A stretch of 64,000 nt of DNA from Sympetrum striolatum (taxonomy: Eukaryota > Arthropoda > Insecta > Odonata > Libellulidae), in contig OX388341.1 of NCBI GenBank assembly GCA_947579665.1, forward strand, positions 7,492,752 to 7,556,751, written 5' to 3'. The notes under the pieces were generated by a model. That model was given only the letters and a program-made list of their open reading frames with translations. It made no database searches and was not told the DNA's origin. Positions 33,583 through 44,727 of the stretch are shown one piece after another (the stretch's first letter is position 1; each line of letters opens with the position of its first letter). Position numbers and translations under genes: made by a program.

Positions 33583-33897
33583 TGTAGAGAGAACAACGCG
33601 GAGGAAGGGATGGGGCCGAAGTCACTATTCATGATGTGTGATTTGTTTTTGTGAATGAAAATGATTTCGTATTCGTCAAGATTGGACGAATTCTGAACAG
33701 ATTTTATAATATTTAAGTTTTCTTAGCTAATTTTGTGATCATGTTCACGTATGTGTTTTGCAACGCAGGACTCATTTGTTTGATTATATTTGAAATAAGC
33801 CAAGTGCTCTTCAAATCTTGCTTCTATTTTTCTTCTCGTTTGTCCGATGTGTACTATGTCGCAATCTTGACAAGATATTTCGAATAAGGTGATTGCG
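33583..33897 (-). pseudogene. GIY-YIG endonuclease domain of the Penelope-like element
   Basis: Minus frames read FEISCQDCDIVHIGQTRRKI then EARFEEHLAYF, ending HKIS-stop-ENLNIIKSVQN and IIFIHKNKSHIMNSDFGPI. CxxC before (V/I)xIGQTxRxxxxRxxEH is the GIY-YIG core as found in Penelope-like proteins, with the catalytic Arg in the QTRRK segment; the final xIHKxK...NxDxGPI tail is also typical. One in-frame TAA (after HKIS) breaks it. The domain nicks target DNA in active elements. Confidence 0.85.
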
Positions 33898-33898
33898 G

Positions 33899-35050
33899 GA
33901 GAGATGCCCCCGTCGTAGTATTTTTAAGGAAAACCTCAGGATTGCTCCACTGACGGTGTTTCTCAGTTAGTTGAAATGCACCTGTAAGAGATTCACGGAG
34001 ATTAATTCTTTCTACGAAGTTTAATACCAACATTTCAAGTAGGCACTGTTTTCTTCCGCACTCTTATAAGATAGAGTATACTGTTTCTGGTTGGCATCAG
34101 TTTAAATGTCTGAATACTTTGAATTAAAGGACGAAAACTTGTAGCTATAGGTTCATCTAATATCCACCACTGGCCATCTTGGACAAAGTGTATCCTCACT
34201 GACTAGAATCTCTCCCGTACTGAAAGATGCCCCAGTGCTATCTTTAGGTGTATGTGCCCTATTAGTATCAATTTAACTTTAAGGTGAAACTGATTCTGGA
34301 TTTATTCAAGAAAACGTTTGTAATCTACATTTAAATTCAGCTCAAATCCACGGTCGGATGAATCTTGTGCACTACCAACAGATGACATTGTTTCGTAAGC
34401 ACTAGGGTTGAGCGTTTTGCCACTTTTCTTCTGATCAAAATCTAATATGTCCCGGCAAAAGTGGCCCACTCAAATGGACATTACAAATATATATATTTTC
34501 GAAATAAAAATATATCTTCTGTGAGAATTTTTGTCTCAAAGTTTCGAAATTTCGAAAAAAACATCAAAATTGTCATAATTTTTTTCGGTTAAAACGACAA
34601 TATTTTTGCGTGAAAAGATATCACTCGAAAACAAATTGATGACCAAGCCTCAATATGCTATTTATATGCCTCTAGGAGGATGCCTGCTAATGTTTTTGCA
34701 AATGACACTTCAAAATAGGTTTTAAAGTTAACTTAAACGTTTAGTTAGATCCTATTTTCAAGATCAATTTAACAATTTTGTCATATAACAAGCGCTTTCC
34801 AGATTAAATCCAGTTTAAGATAATGGGGCAACTCTTTCACAGAGGCTTCACCCGGACACTCGGAGAGATGGCCAAAAATGCATGCATCCAAAAAAATTTA
34901 AATATTTTAAGTGAAAATGTTTAAACAAAATTTGGTTGTACACTATTCATAATTAATGTATGTTATGTTCTATCACGCAGTTTCACATTCTTATTATCAC
35001 TTATGTCATTGTTATGAAGTAATTACCTTAGGTGGGGCATCTCTCCCGGA
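33899..35050. mobile_element. insertion with GGGAGAGATGCCCC ends inside the Penelope-like element
   Basis: Inverted copies GGGAGAGATGCCCC (33,899) and GGGGCATCTCTCCC (up to 35,050) bound a segment absent from the protein-coding continuity: KDPIPTNRA lies to the right and FEISCQDC to the left on the minus frame. Similar motifs recur inside (e.g. GATGCCCCAGTG near 34,226). No transposase is visible. The class is not certain; pogo-like families with such ends are one possibility. Confidence 0.55.
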
Positions 35051-35239
35051 ATTACATTATGCCCGATTTGTCGGAATTGGGTCTTTACGAAGAAGATTCG
35101 ATAGTTTATTGCGGTTGACGATTACTGGTGCAAAGTTAAATGTGGAGAATATGGGTTTAAGTCTGTTGCCGAAGGAAGTTTTATGAATTTGTGTTGTTCT
35201 TTGTGTGGAGAAATTAGTGTGGAGTATTAGTTAACGATA

Positions 35240-36145
35240 CGTTTGTGTTTGTTTTCTCAAAATGTTATCTACCAAACAGGTGTCGTAGCCATTATATTTT
35301 GCGATATTCTTGATGTTGGAAAGTTCTTAATGGAAGTGTTTGGTACGATTAGAAGCCTGTGTATCATTGAGTGGAATGGTGCCAAGTTTTGGGTTACGTG
35401 GTGATTCGAATCCTGTAGAATATACAATGTATACAGGAAACCAATTCACAAAGACATGTATATTATACATGTCTGTGTGAATTGATTTCCTGTATATATC
35501 GAATTTTAATTTGTTTTGTTTTCTCGAAATTTTCAGGTCTAAGAAAGGTAATGTACCGTTTATTTCTTCTCCAATCGTTAATTTGATAGAATCAATTTGT
35601 TGATTTAATTCCTCTAAGAAACTTGTAATGTTTGTCTTTGTTGTATCAAAAATGGTGAAAATATCGTCTATTTATCTGTATCAAATATCCTAAAATTAAT
35701 CAAAGTTTTCTTTGCAATTCTTTTTGAAGTAAGTAATAAATAAGTTAGGGAGGTAAGGGGATAAACTATTGCCCAATGCTGTACTGTTTGTTTGTTTGTA
35801 ATATTTTCCTTCTATTTGAAAACAGTTTTGATGCATGCAAACTTTTGTTAGTAGGATGTATTCTTTGATTATTTCTGGGGTTATATTTTCTTCTGAGAGC
35901 CATTCTTCGAGGAATTGAAATGTTGTGTCTGAGGGGATACAAGAAAAAAGAGATTTTATGTCGTAAGATTCTAAAATCTCATTTTCTTTCAATGAGACGT
36001 TCATTGAAAGTTCAACTAGATGTGTTGTATTCTTTACATGTGAGTGTTGATTGAGAGGCCATTGTTTAAATTGTCGGTTAAGCAGTTGTGCTACGTTGTA
36101 GGTCGGGGAATTGATGGCGAAAATTATCGGCGTGAGTGGAATGTT
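35240..36145 (-). pseudogene. Penelope-like reverse transcriptase domain
   Basis: In order on minus: PKIHKENIPLTPIIFAINSP then TYNVAQLLNRQF (fingers), ESYDIKSLFSCIP (motif A with the catalytic Asp in YDIKSLF), QTNSTALGNSLSPYLPNLF (motif B, usually MGxPLSP), IDDIFTIFD (motif C), GTLPFLDLKISR and IYRKSIHTD. These match Penelope-like RT motifs in order. In motif C the expected YVDD is replaced by stop-I-D-D (TAA in place of the Tyr codon), so polymerase activity is lost. A 102-codon open piece lies at 35,696-36,004. Confidence 0.85.
35431..35495. repeat. near-perfect 32 bp palindrome with 1-base loop
   Basis: ATACAGGAAACCAATTCACA and the next 12 bases are followed, after one base, by their reverse complement with two mismatches. 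It lies in the Penelope-like coding region right after the IYRKSIHTD motif. Confidence 0.85.
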
Positions 36146-36344
36146 CTCTTTATGTATTTTTTGGATGTGCCTCGGTACTATAAGGGTTGGAAATGTGAAG
36201 TTTGTAGCTAAGAGGTTTAATTATTAAGTGTTTGCGTTGTTTTGAGGTGTCTTTTGTGTCAGTGGCAGAAACATGTGCGCCAATTGTGTGAATTTTTGTG
36301 TGTAATGCGTGTGTGCGAAAGGACTGTATCAACTAATTCGAAGG

Positions 36345-38200
36345 AAGCCTCAGATCAAAATGATCACTCAGGAAAATGATAGACAAGATAGAAGAAAAAA
36401 GAAAGCGGAAGTGTGATAAAACAGAACATGGGAGAAGAAAATAGAGGAAGCTAAATAACGAGCTGAGGAGGGAGACAGATAAAGCGAGTGAGGATTGGAT
36501 AAGCAGACAGTGCCACCTGATAGAGGAATTGGAGAGGGGTGGGAAAATGGAGGAAATGTATAAAACAGCAGTATGTCTGACTAAGAGAGAAGGATAAGTA
36601 AGAAAGGATTGATAGACAAAAATGGGAAACTGTAACAGATGAGGAAGAGATTAAGATTCTATGAGTAGTAGAAGTAGAAGATTCTAAGGAGTACATAGAA
36701 GAACTTTACGCATGAATTCAATGGAAGAGTAGATCTAGAGGATGAGAGGACATGCGAGGACGATTCGAAGGGTCCAAGGATTTTGAAAGATGAAGTTGAG
36801 AGAGCAATAAGAGACCTGAGGGACCATAAGACAGTGGGCTCTGACGGAATCCCAGCAAAGGTGTTGAAAGCCTTAGGGGAAGGTGCAATTAATGCCATTG
36901 CCGAATAAAAATAACGCTCAAGCTTGCAAAGATTTCCGTACAATCAGTTTTATAGCGTATGTGACAAAGATGATGACCAGAATAATAATGAAGAGGATTG
37001 AGACTAGGATAGAGGAAAACTTGGGAGAAGACCAGTTTAGATTTTGAAGAGGAAAGGGAACAAGGGATGCAATAGGGTGCATGAGAATGCTGAGCGAAAG
37101 GGTACTGGAGGTAGACAGGGAGATGTTCATCTGCTTTATTGATTACGAGAAAGCATTTGATAGGGTGAAATGGGATAAACTGCCGAAGATTCTAAAGGAA
37201 ATTGGAGTGGATTGGAAAGATAGAAGGGCATTAAAACAACTGTATGTAGGACAAAGAGTAGTGGTGAGGATAGGGGGAGATGAGACGAAGCAGACATCTA
37301 TAGGCAGAGATGTGAGACAAGAGTTTTGCTTGTCACCAATTTTATATAATATATATGGTGACAAACTGGTAGAGGAAACCTTGGAGGGGATTGGAGGGAT
37401 AGTGGTAGGAGGAGAAAGTGTTAAAACCATTAAATATGCAGACGATCAGGCTGTGATAGCAGAGAGTGAAGAAATGCGGCAAGAAATGGTAGAGAATATC
37501 AGTATAAAAGGAGAGGAATATGGAATGAAAGTTAACATTGAAAAGGCGAAGGTGATGAAGATATCAACGAAGGCTGGCCCAGTACAAATTAAGTTGAATG
37601 GGAAGGAATTGGAGCAGGTCGAGAAATTTAAATATTTGGGAAGCACCATCACATCTAATGGCAGTTGTACAGAGGAAATAAGAAGTAGAATAGCTCAGGG
37701 AAAGGCAACGTTCCAAAATATAAAAGAACTTCTGACAGCAAAGAACATCAAGATGGAGCTAAGGAAAAGATTTGCGAAGTACTTTATCTGGAGTGTTGTG
37801 TTATATGGATCCGAAACATGGACGTTGAGAAGTAGAGAAGAAAAATACTTGGAGAGCTTTGGAATTATGGTGAAGGATGGAGGGACAGACAAGATCATAA
37901 AATGAAGAGGTACTGAGGAGGGTTGGAGAAGAACGAGTAATTTTGGGAAACATAAGGAAAAGGAGAGCAAGATGGATAGGCCATATACTAAGAGCAGAAT
38001 GCCTACAGAAGAAGATTTTTGAAGGAAAGATCAATGGGGAACGAGGAAGAGGGAGATGGAAATTCAGAATGCTGACCGATTTAAAAAAAGGAAAAGAATA
38101 TCAAGCTCTAAAAAGGGAGGCACAGGATAGAGATGCCTGGAGGAGCAAGTTCCGCTGAGACCTGTCCGTGGACAGAAATACAATGATGATGATGATGATC
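36345..38200 (+). mobile_element. 5'-truncated LINE with GATGATGAT tail
   Basis: The copy spans the endonuclease-RT linker (frames with ELRRETDKASEDWISRQC), the RT (VERAIRDLRDHKTVGSDGIP, then 37,081-37,905) and a C-terminal part (RRARWIGHILRAECLQKKIF; GRGRWKFRMLTDLKKGKEYQ) ending in ACAATGATGATGATGATGAT. It lacks the endonuclease domain. Frameshifts near 36,900, 37,080 and 37,900 and several stops make it inactive. Family features (GSETWT, the ATG/GAT tail) differ from the CR1-like copies, so it is a second LINE lineage. Confidence 0.85.
37081..37905 (+). pseudogene. LINE reverse transcriptase, central open part
   Basis: The 274-codon frame holds RT motif A (FIDYEKAFDRVKWDKL, catalytic Asp in FID), motif B (GRDVRQEFCLSPILYNIY, where the usual RQGCxLSP Gly and Cys are altered), motif C (IKYADDQAVIAES, catalytic YADD intact), then FKYLGSTITSNGSCTEEI and VVLYGSETWTLRSREEKYLE. 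This is the order of LINE RTs of the type whose C-terminus reads LYGSETWT. It is the longest open frame in the window. It needs upstream frames (motif 0-2) that are shifted, so no full protein can be made. Confidence 0.85.
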
Positions 38201-38204
38201 AAGT

Positions 38205-39595
38205 ATATATTGCAATAAATAGGTGTGTGACAGCATTGCTTTGCTACTGGTACTAGCCAAACGGCGAAGGAATAGTCGAGGATGGATGGAACTACAAAAC
38301 AGCCCAATTTTACTAAATTTGCCTTATTTTTGGTCGGAGGTACCTCTCCCCACTCTGGAGGCACATAAGATGCATATTGAGGCTTGAATGTCAGTTTTCA
38401 TCGCAAATGGCTTCTCCTTATCCAAAATCTCCTTATCTTGTTAAATTTGTATTGAGTTCATGCGACGGTTCTTCTTTAATTATTTTAACGATTGAAATGT
38501 AGTTTTAAAGAGAATGGAATGGAATTTATTAATATTTCTTGTATGCAATGTTTGATTCGTCAGAGGTGGGATCATTCGTTAAATGAAAAGTATTATCTGC
38601 GGGGCTTTTATTGTCGCGAAAGTTTTTCAAAATCTGTTTCTCGAAGTGTAAGCGAACATCCATGTTTATGGCCCTCGAATTCATAGCTCACAGAGTATGT
38701 GAACGCAGAGAGAGATTGATTGCAAAGGATCCTCGGGCGATGCCTCGGGAGGATGAAAATGGGCGAAATATTGCGGTGGAACCAATCGCAGGAGGCACTT
38801 GCTTTGATGAAAGCGAGGTGAGGAAAGGCGTTGTTCCTCGGGGTTAAAAACGACCTCGTAAAGAAGGAATGGCCTTATTTATTGCACACGGACGAGTGCC
38901 TGTTTCGAGAGGATCTTTACGGAGTTTATGGGAATATTTGAGGTGAAAAATGAATTAAGACGACTTTAAAAATGCCTTTTATAGAATACCTCTTCTTCAT
39001 CTTAATATTACTTATTTTAGACGATCTTTCGCTCTGCAGTTGTTCATCCAGTGTTTGCAAGTTTTGACTCATCTATTTTTTTAATATTTAGGGTATCGTA
39101 TTTACTTCATTTAAAGCTGATCCAAAAATCAACCCTAAATTAAAGGTACTTCTGTTTATATTACAGTATCACTCTAATGTTGCAGTACAACACTGTCGTT
39201 ATCATAAACAACACTCCGCTGTATTGATGGAATGAGCTTTTTGTAGAAAAAGAACAAAGTACCTATTGCTATTTCATTTTTATGTCTCGTACATTTTATA
39301 TAGGATTTTTCTGGTTAAGGAATGGTCGCGTCTGTTTTTAAATAGCAATAATCAATATAATGTACGTAATTAGGATATATCCCTCTGCTTTCCATTAAAT
39401 CAATTAATATTATTTATACAAAGTTGAGTAATGATTGGTAAAAAATAAATCAGTTGTATTAAAATAGAAATTTAATACAGAACTGAATTATTTCATCAGT
39501 GAGAAGTAAAATCATGGAAAATATAGTTTGCTAGATATTTAATGGGTTTTCTTGCAACTGCTTAATTCATTTTATGGAATCAAAACTGATTAGTT
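38205..39595. other. mostly unassigned; one unexplained open frame
   Basis: A plus-strand 78-codon frame (38,611-38,847) encodes a charged peptide including FIAHRVCERRERLIAKDPRA and CFDESEVRKGVVPRG with G+C-richer codons than the flanks. I do not recognise it; it could be an exon or chance. Nothing else was identified. Confidence 0.25.
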
Positions 39596-39609
39596 GGGTT
39601 CCCAGTTCA

Positions 39610-40385
39610 CGGTGTGCCTGCAAATCGAGGCGATATGTTAGATTAGCATTCGATAAGGTCCCACGTCATAATTTGTTAATCCGTCACAATTATTAGTACT
39701 CCCTTAGTCACCATATTGATAATAAAGTAAGGACATCTGTGCGAATTACACGGAAATAAAACAACAGAGAGCATGAATTGACCCTGTACAAAGACTTACG
39801 AAATTACGCGATGAGGAGCTATTAGATCTTCATGAAGAAAAATGTCAGTAGCGAACTAGTAAAAACTAAACTAAGTAAAAAAGTAAAAAGTAGAAAAATA
39901 TAATGCTAGTGATCTAAGGGAAAAAACAGTAACTGTAGAATGGGTTAAATACGTAGGAGTAACCCTCAAGAGTAACATCCGTAATGGGCTTCAGAATACT
40001 CGTCAGGAAAAAGAAAACGACCTTACTTCTAAGTATAAAATACACTCGTGCACTGGGAAAAGTACAATAAAAGCCTTCCATAAGAAATGCTCCGTAAAAT
40101 CAGTGAGAATCAATCACATGGTTCAGAATGAGAGCCTTTGAAAGATATACTGTTTAAATAAATTCTTAAATTTATGAATTTAGAGAAACTGCAAATCAAA
40201 AAACGGGTGATGTCTGAAGTGAGGAGGAAAGATAACAGAAGTGGATGTTGGCTGGTCATGTGGCGAGAATGCGCTGGTGTTTTTAGACTGACACCAAGAA
40301 ATGCGAAGAGTACTAGAAGTAGATCGGAGGGATAGTACTTGCAGACAAAGAGAAGTTTAGAATAATGAAAACACTTTTTGGGAGG
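39610..40385 (+). pseudogene. highly decayed LINE relics
   Basis: Short readable pieces remain: AFDKVPRHNLL near 39,650 (RT motif A region), EWVKYVGVTLKSNI near 39,935 (the FKYLGV segment) and AGHVARM near 40,250 (the C-terminal WAGHV motif). They are collinear with a LINE protein but come from different frames and maybe different LINE families. Confidence 0.5.
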
Positions 40386-40399
40386 CATATTGAAAATGA

Positions 40400-41400
40400 C
40401 GATGACGTCACAAGAGAGATATTTTTCTTTTATTTTAACATTCTAAGAGTATTAAAATTATTATCTCTCTTATTCAATCGATTACACTTGATGATACTCT
40501 AACGATCATTTTCTATTTTTCGGTCCATTCAATGATTTGATCTACAACTGGAAATTTGTGGGATATTTACATACCATATTGCAAGATTTGGTTAAATATA
40601 AGTAGACCATTGTTGTAATAGCATAGAAAAGATATTTGCAAATATTTCAGTCCGCATCGGGAGATAACAATTTTCCTGAAGAAGTTTTCACCCGCTTTCT
40701 CTATTCCTGAAATTAAATTAAACTGTACGTTAATTTGACTTTGTAAATAACACTTTTCTGGCTGTGTGGTCATTGAATGACGCTTGCTTGCTTTCCTTAA
40801 GTGTGTCTAGTACACACACTTTGTACTCCATTTAGTGATATTATTTTCTTTCTTGTAGATGCCTTGTAAGAATTAAAATTATATGCTATACTTCTCGGTG
40901 CATTTTGCAAATAGGAACAAGCACTACGTTGTGATCAAGGCATTTTAATCAAAATCACTAATTGTTTTGTCGTATTTTCGATGTAATTGGCAAAGAGGAA
41001 ATGAAATAAGAAATACATTCAAACGCAATTGATGAAAATAGCTGATTCCAACAGGAGTAAAAGTGAATGAAGATCGATGCTAATTCAAAATCATAGTCGC
41101 TATTAATGCCTTTCAAAGATGAGTGAAATATTGGGAAAATGTTATATAAAAGACTTAGATAGATACTTAGGTAGATACAAAGAACTGTGTATATCGCCTC
41201 AATTATAAAAATAGTTTTATTATTATTGCTACAGTTTGGCAGAAGTCAGGTGGCAGCCACAAACATTCTTAATCGACAAACCCTTTCACACTTGAATTAT
41301 TACATTTGAAATTCCCAAATAACATCATCTTATTGACTAACAGGATAAGGTCACGTTTTTAACACAAAAACCAGACCAAGTTTAGCCCCCAATTACTCCT
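40400..41400. other. no gene seen
   Basis: AT-rich sequence with short open frames only. Confidence 0.4.
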
Positions 41401-41419
41401 CCTAATACATTTACACCAG

Positions 41420-41547
41420 GGCTCCCAGATAGCCACGTGGACAGTGCGTTTGCCTTTGGTCTTCGGTCCCGGGTTCGATTCCTGGTGGGAGCCAATGTGC
41501 GAAATGACATATGCAGTGATAGCACTCTACAACTACATAATACAACT
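41420..41547 (+). mobile_element. tRNA-derived SINE with perfect target duplication
   Basis: The body starts with a tRNA-like head (41,421-41,493): GCTCCCA and TGGGAGC ends, A-box-like TAGCCACGTGG and B-box GGTTCGATTCC. A short body and a (CTACAA)-like tail follow. It is flanked by perfect 13 bp direct repeats ACATTTACACCAG (41,407-41,419 and 41,548-41,560), as produced by LINE-type target-primed insertion. The head is the same as in the tandem SINE at 361-757. Confidence 0.85.
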
Positions 41548-41569
41548 ACATTTACACCAGATTTATTCC

Positions 41570-42530
41570 ATAACTAGATGACGCAGAGAACTTCGTAACC
41601 CATAATTCTATCTAATGCATCTATATTTATTTGTCATATTTTTGTTATATATGTCGAACTTATCTTAAGAAGTTTACAGTATTGAAATCCTGATACTAAG
41701 TCATCGAGTAGAGAGAAAGAGAGTAAAACCGTTTTAAAACTCTAACTAAAAATTCAGTAAACAATTAAGTTGCTGTAAATAAAACTTGTTTGCTACTGAT
41801 GTTTAAACAAAATTGTAAGAAATTTAAATTTAAATGTTCGTACTTTTTTCGTGCGATTCTTCACAGGATATTGTTCGTAACAGCAAATATTAAAATCTCA
41901 TGCAATTTTTTCTTCTTCATAAAGTGTATCACTTATTAGCAGGATTAATTTTAACTTGACCTATATTTTTAATGCATTTTGATGGATAAATACATGAACT
42001 TGGAATCAACAATCGCCTTCGTTGTTAAGGGGGATGGGTTGTTTACAACCACGAAATTTTGATAAAATATTCACGCATTTTATCAAAATTCTCAAAATTT
42101 CGATTCGTAAACTATATTTCACGACCAAAATAAGAATCTTTACTCTATTTCCCTTCTTTTGGTGCTTGATTCGACTTTGTACGACTATTATTTCTAATTT
42201 ATATTTTCAAATCAAATGAAGGCTGCAGCGAGAAAAACGAACTTTACTTGCATTTCTAAGGAAAAGCTTTTTCGGCTATTCCTTTTGGGTTTTTCCTAAA
42301 TCACTTCCGTACCGAGGCAAACAAAACAAAAAAAATATTCAAATCCGTTTTCGAGTTTTAGACGACGCCACGAACATCATTTCATTTTCATACATAAGAT
42401 TACTGTTCCCATATAACCACATTTTTTATTGTTCCTTAGATAAGTCACGTGTCACTTTATAAGTTTCTCAACTTCCGCACTTGCGTAATATAGATTTAAC
42501 CGTATCTAAAAGAACACATATAAAATCGCT
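41570..42530. other. no gene seen
   Basis: AT-rich sequence without recognisable exons or repeats. Confidence 0.4.
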
Positions 42531-42537
42531 TTCTTAA

Positions 42538-42672
42538 AATCCATTTCTAAAATTATTAATTGATGAGGGTGATGGCTTGACGGCCTCTTCAAGTAGCATG
42601 TTCCATTCCCTTACTCCTCTACTAAGAAATGAGTATATAGCCGCATCTGTCCTTTTTTTCCTAATTTGAACT
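42538..42672 (-). pseudogene. LINE reverse transcriptase extreme C-terminus
   Basis: The minus strand reads DAAIYSFLSRGVREWNMLLE then EAVKPSPSSINNFRNGF and a stop at about 42,552. The FxxRxVREWNxLLE/P...FR pattern is the C-terminal motif of CR1/jockey-type LINE proteins. Only this tail is present. Confidence 0.65.
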
Positions 42673-42679
42673 ACTCACC

Positions 42680-43855
42680 ATGATCGCCGCGCGCAAAATT
42701 CTGTGATTTCAACATTTCATACGGCGCAATAGAAATTTGGAATATAAACCATCGAACTATAATCACCTGTGTCATGCATTAGTATTTGATCTAACTAATC
42801 GATATTAACCGATATGCCAAATGATATTCGAGTATCACAAATGAGAGATGAGCGGATCGAAAGTTTTCTTAAAAGATTTTAAAGTTGGTGTCGAGACCGC
42901 GCGTGGAGGGAATTAGAGTCAGGAAGTAAATCGATAGCGTGTGGAAGAAGGGACGGTTTAAGCGGACGTCAACAAATCACTATAAAATGGCGCTAGGGAA
43001 CGAAACATAGGAAATATTAAAGTGCAATTATTAACTGTTAAGTAATAACTTAAAATAACTTCGATGAGCGTTGGAAGCAGTCTCCTCCATGCATAAATGC
43101 ACTAATTCGTGCACATTGAACTCTTACAATTGCCTCGGCTATTTTCATTTTCGGAACGCTTTAGCATGTCAGGAGGTCGACTCCATCTACGGCGTAAAAA
43201 CAGAATTAAGTTTATACTCGGCACTATTCAAATAGTCAGCAATATTCAGTACTCGAGCAGAGAGAAATATTTAAACAAAGCCTCAAAATGGAATCGTTAG
43301 CTCTTTGTCGGCGTCTGCTATTCCTTAGCATAAGAGCACATGCGTGCCAACCGCTCAATTATTTAAAGCGGAGACCTCTGTCTTTACTTTTCTCTCTCTT
43401 CCCTCAACGTTCAATATTTAAACAGCCCGTCCTGTGACATTCGAGGCGGCCGCTATTGCTTTGTGTTAACCTTTCCGAGAAGCCCTCTCTTTAGAGTAAC
43501 TCTTGTGTTTATTTTTATGATTAGCAGAGGCGCTCTAGCAGTCATCCGAGGCGTATGGCAGGTGCATTTGAGTGAATAATCTTTCGGAAGTCATTCTTAT
43601 TCAGACCAATTCGAAAGCCTCGAATATTTTTAGAAATTAAGAACATTTGGCTTATTCTTACGATGAATTGTAATTCGTTGTAAGCGATGAAGTACCCCAT
43701 GAATGGGACAAACTAAAGTGCCTTATCAGATTCTGCAGTGAATTCCTCAAATATGATTTCAGGAGATAGCGTCGTTCCTTCACCAGCCATAACTACAAAT
43801 TTTTATTGGTTGTATAGGACACAAAAACATAAATTTGAAATTTCAGATAAAAGAG
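42680..43855. other. no gene seen
   Basis: Nothing assignable apart from a few bases near 43,547 that resemble the CR1 3' end (GAGGCGTATGGCAGG on plus), too short to call. Confidence 0.35.
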
Positions 43856-43860
43856 GTGCA

Positions 43861-44084
43861 ATAACAAGTAATGTAAGAAATAAAAATTCACAAATATTAT
43901 TTTCCACGGCATATTATAAAAGCACGACCGGTTTTCGCTAACATTTGGCCATTCACTTAATAATGGCCAAAAGTATGTAATTATCAAGTGAATGGCCAAG
44001 TTTTGTTCGAAACCGGTCGTATTCTTATAATATGCTGTAGAAAAAAATATTTGTGATTTTTTTATTTCTTAGATTACTTGTTAT
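43861..44084. repeat. 224 bp foldback MITE with ACCGGTTTCG core
   Basis: The left end ATAACAAGTAATGTAAGAAA and right end TTTCTTAGATTACTTGTTAT are inverse. The arms continue through GCATATTATAA, CGACCGGTTTTCG and TGGCCATTCACTT to a central loop of ~15 bases. Arms are ~100 bp, with a few mismatches. Confidence 0.8.
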
Positions 44085-44089
44085 GGATT

Positions 44090-44720
44090 CCAACGTAGTA
44101 AAGCCTTCAAAAATCGATTATGGAGGCGCTTAAAATTATGATTTATTATTTGGAAAATTTTTGATACAAAAATGTTGGTCGCAAAGTATTTGCTGTACCC
44201 ATTTGGCTCGCAAAACATTGTAAGTTGACTTGTAAAAATATTGGCTTAAAGTTATTTGCTAAAGTGCCGAGTCTACAAAATTATTACTGCCTTAACCCTC
44301 GATAAATTATCTGCTGGAAAAAGGATTATAAGAAGGTATTTAAGTATATCAAATTAAAAAAGTTCCCAAGAAAACGTCTGACGGGAACTCGGAAACCTGT
44401 GTTTTCATGGCCGTTTTCCTTTTGGTATGCGTTTCTTATGGATCTACTTGAGAGAGTTCTATAATCATCACGTTTGAAATAACATCAAGCTATGTCACTG
44501 TTTTGAGTGATTAATATTGTGAAGCAAGCTCCTTCAAAACATCAAAGAGGATATTTCCGGAAAATTTTATTGCCTTGCAGATATCAATCTTACCAAGTAG
44601 GTTTCTTGGTTCCCTATTCAATTATTTACAGTATTTTCAAGTTTTACCAGTTGACATAACAGGAACGCGAAGCAATTTCAGCATTGCAATGTTAGAGACC
44701 GGCGAAAGTTAATTTGAAAA
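44090..44720. other. no gene seen
   Basis: AT-rich; could be intronic if the neighbouring minus-strand exon is real. Confidence 0.35.
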
Positions 44721-44727
44721 CGATTAC

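Larger units (their letters stand above)
33579..36340 (-). mobile_element. Penelope-like retroelement with GIY-YIG domain, interrupted
   Basis: The minus strand carries an N-terminal fragment (36,150-36,332), a reverse transcriptase core (about 35,300-36,140) and a GIY-YIG endonuclease domain (about 33,720-33,890), ending in a stop at 33,579. The order RT then C-terminal GIY-YIG defines EN+ Penelope-like elements. It is broken by stops, a frameshift and an ~1.15 kb insertion at 33,899-35,050. On its right it abuts an unrelated LINE at 36,345. It is non-functional as it stands. Confidence 0.85.

Noticed and set aside
36451..38034. Minus-strand open frames over the LINE
   Set aside because: They are shadows of the plus-strand reverse transcriptase; the plus frame carries the RT motifs.
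41421..41493. Possible functional tRNA gene
   Set aside because: Acceptor-like ends and A/B boxes are present but the anticodon arm does not fold properly, and the unit has a SINE body, tail and target duplication.
43547..43563. Another CR1 3' end
   Set aside because: Only about 15 bases match the GAGGCGTATGGCAGG terminus, too few to support.
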